From positions 1-64,000 of the forward strand of contig CAYTGM010000019.1 of assembly GCA_964437365.1 (NCBI GenBank): a stretch of 64,000 bases of DNA, in the 5' to 3' direction. Below are positions 62,947 through 64,000 of the stretch, one piece after another. This stretch comes from CAYTGM01 sp964437365 (lineage in GTDB: Bacteria > Sumerlaeota > Sumerlaeia > SLMS01). The position numbers and the translations under genes were made by a program. The notes beneath the pieces were generated by a model. That model ran no database searches and was not told where the DNA came from. It worked only from the letters and a program-made list of their open reading frames with translations. How positions within the stretch are numbered: the stretch's first letter is position 1; each line of letters opens with the position of its first letter.

Positions 62947-64000
62947 TCAGGATCCGCCGATTCTGAAATTACATACATCACCATCCTTCATGATGTAGTC
63001 TTTACCTTCAACCCTCAACTTGCCCGCTTCTTTTGCGGCGCTCATGCTACCAGCATCCTTTACATCGTCAAAAGCAACGACTTCAGCTCGGATGAAGAGC
63101 TTCTCGAAGTCCGTGTGTATGACACCCGCACATTGAGGGGCTGCCCAGCCTCTCTTGAAAGTCCACGCGCGGACTTCCTTCTCCCCTGCTGTCAGATAGG
63201 TACCAAGCCCAAGAAGATGATAAGCCGCATGTACCAGTCGATCGAGTCCACTTTGCTCAAGACCAAGCTCTTCGAGAAACATCGCACGTTCTTCTCCTTC
63301 AAGCTGAGCAATCTCTGACTCAACCTTGGCTGAGACAACAACGACTTCAGCGTCCAGGTCTGAGGCAAAGTCGCGAACCTTCTTAACCAACTCATTACTT
63401 TCGGCATTGGCGACTTCATCTTCGGCTACGTTGCAGACATAAAGAATCGGCTTCGATGTCAGAAGCTGGTAACCTTTCAGCCAGGGCATTTCCTCATCAG
63501 TGGAGACCGAAGCTTTTGCAAACTTCCCTTCTTCGAGAACTTTGAGTACCTTCTTCTGAAATTCCAGTTCCGGTTCGAGCTTCTTATCCCCTCGAGCCAG
63601 CTTGACCATTTTCTCAATCCGCTTTTCCATGGAGGCAACATCGGCGAGGATCAGCTCGAGGTTGATCGTTTCGATATCATCCAGGGGATCGATCTTACCA
63701 GAGACGTGCGTGATATCATCATCTTCAAAACAGCGAACCACTTCAACAATCGCATCAACTTCACGGATATGAGACAGGAACTGATTTCCAAGACCCTCTC
63801 CTTTTGAAGCGCCTCGAACCAGGCCAGCAATATCCACAAATTCAAAGGCTGTAGGGATCACTTTCTGTGGGTTCACCATCTTAGCCAGAACGTCGAGTCG
63901 CGGATCGGGGACTTCGACCACTCCCACGTTGGGATCAATTGTGCAGAATGGGTAATTTGCTGCTTCTGCACCTGCAGCGGTGATAGCATTGAAAAGAGTG
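62947..64000 (-). CDS. ychF: YchF/OLA1-family ATPase, N-terminus beyond the window
   Basis: The frame runs off the right edge at 64000; the first visible residues are TLFNAITAAGAEAANYPFCT, just after the P-loop GLPNVGKS. Also visible are the Obg-like TIDPNVGVVEVPDPRL, FVDIAGLVRGASKGEGLGNQFLSHI, the coiled-coil (about residues 130-170 of the full protein), YVCNVAEDE and the TGS-like end AWTFKRGWAAPQCAGVIHTDFEK. A universally conserved ATPase bound to ribosomes. Upstream of and probably co-transcribed with proB. Confidence 0.96.
   Translation of the reverse strand, partial: TLFNAITAAGAEAANYPFCTIDPNVGVVEVPDPRLDVLAKMVNPQKVIPTAFEFVDIAGLVRGASKGEGLGNQFLSHIREVDAIVEVVRCFEDDDITHVSGKIDPLDDIETINLELILADVASMEKRIEKMVKLARGDKKLEPELEFQKKVLKVLEEGKFAKASVSTDEEMPWLKGYQLLTSKPILYVCNVAEDEVANAESNELVKKVRDFASDLDAEVVVVSAKVESEIAQLEGEERAMFLEELGLEQSGLDRLVHAAYHLLGLGTYLTAGEKEVRAWTFKRGWAAPQCAGVIHTDFEKLFIRAEVVAFDDVKDAGSMSAAKEAGKLRVEGKDYIMKDGDVCNFRIGGS

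Overview
The window reads as chromosomal DNA from an uncultured, probably Gram-negative, carbohydrate-degrading bacterium. Pointers are large secreted multidomain proteins with Pro/Thr linkers, golvesin-like and dockerin-like modules, CehA/McbA-type metallohydrolases, UroD-like methyltransferases and an L-rhamnose locus. This mix is familiar from Lentisphaerae, Verrucomicrobia, Sumerlaeota, Hydrogenedentes and similar lineages, but nothing here fixes the phylum. No rRNA, tRNA, CRISPR array, transposase or phage gene was found. TTG initiation looks common (for example 5840, 19323, 32612, 50253 and 51043, several with good Shine-Dalgarno sequences).

Layout. 1-3.8 kb: repeat-bearing non-coding DNA, then a decayed Rhs/YD-repeat tip (minus strand) with a shifted C-terminal toxin region and a small putative immunity gene. 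3.9-8.8 kb: a membrane glycerophosphodiesterase, a secreted unknown protein, a lipoprotein peptidoglycan amidase and an Imm17-like membrane protein. 9-15.1 kb: two large secreted proteins, one cut off from its signal peptide by an in-frame TAA inside a dockerin-like repeat. 15.4-19.3 kb: a bacterial-type PARG, an FKBP isomerase with a His-rich membrane protein, and an amidase with a golvesin-like domain. 20-27 kb: a GT-C membrane glycosyltransferase, a radical SAM/aminotransferase pair and a metallophosphoesterase.

27.2-42.6 kb is the functional core: a deoxy-sugar cluster with rhamnose isomerase (rhaA), rhamnulokinase (rhaB), a bifunctional aldolase/lactaldehyde dehydrogenase (rhaEW), two more class II aldolases (one a tandem double domain), two zinc alcohol dehydrogenases, an aldo-keto reductase, DeoR- and AraC-type regulators, and two members of an unfamiliar PHP-like family, one in each minus-strand operon. 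No transporter or microcompartment shell gene is present. The chain would be L-rhamnose to L-rhamnulose to rhamnulose-1-phosphate to DHAP plus L-lactaldehyde, with oxidoreductases handling the aldehyde or a second sugar. 42.6-49.5 kb follows with two CehA/McbA-like secreted hydrolases and two UroD-like methyltransferases. A shared 13-mer (TTAATCATTTAAG) links two of the divergent promoter regions.

49.7-64 kb holds a YcxB-like protein, a large amidase whose catalytic domain is split by a golvesin-like insertion, an M20 amidohydrolase, a UbiB-family kinase-like protein, a DUF5009-like acyltransferase, an fdx-iscX-methyltransferase-Rieske run, proB and the start-truncated ychF.

The least explained signals are non-coding: three intergenic regions (19.8, 36.5 and 50.8 kb) each carry an 11-bp-period array with inverted then direct units, with a different unit sequence at each locus; two of these, plus the 0.4 kb region, also carry diverged copies of a 24-25 bp element.
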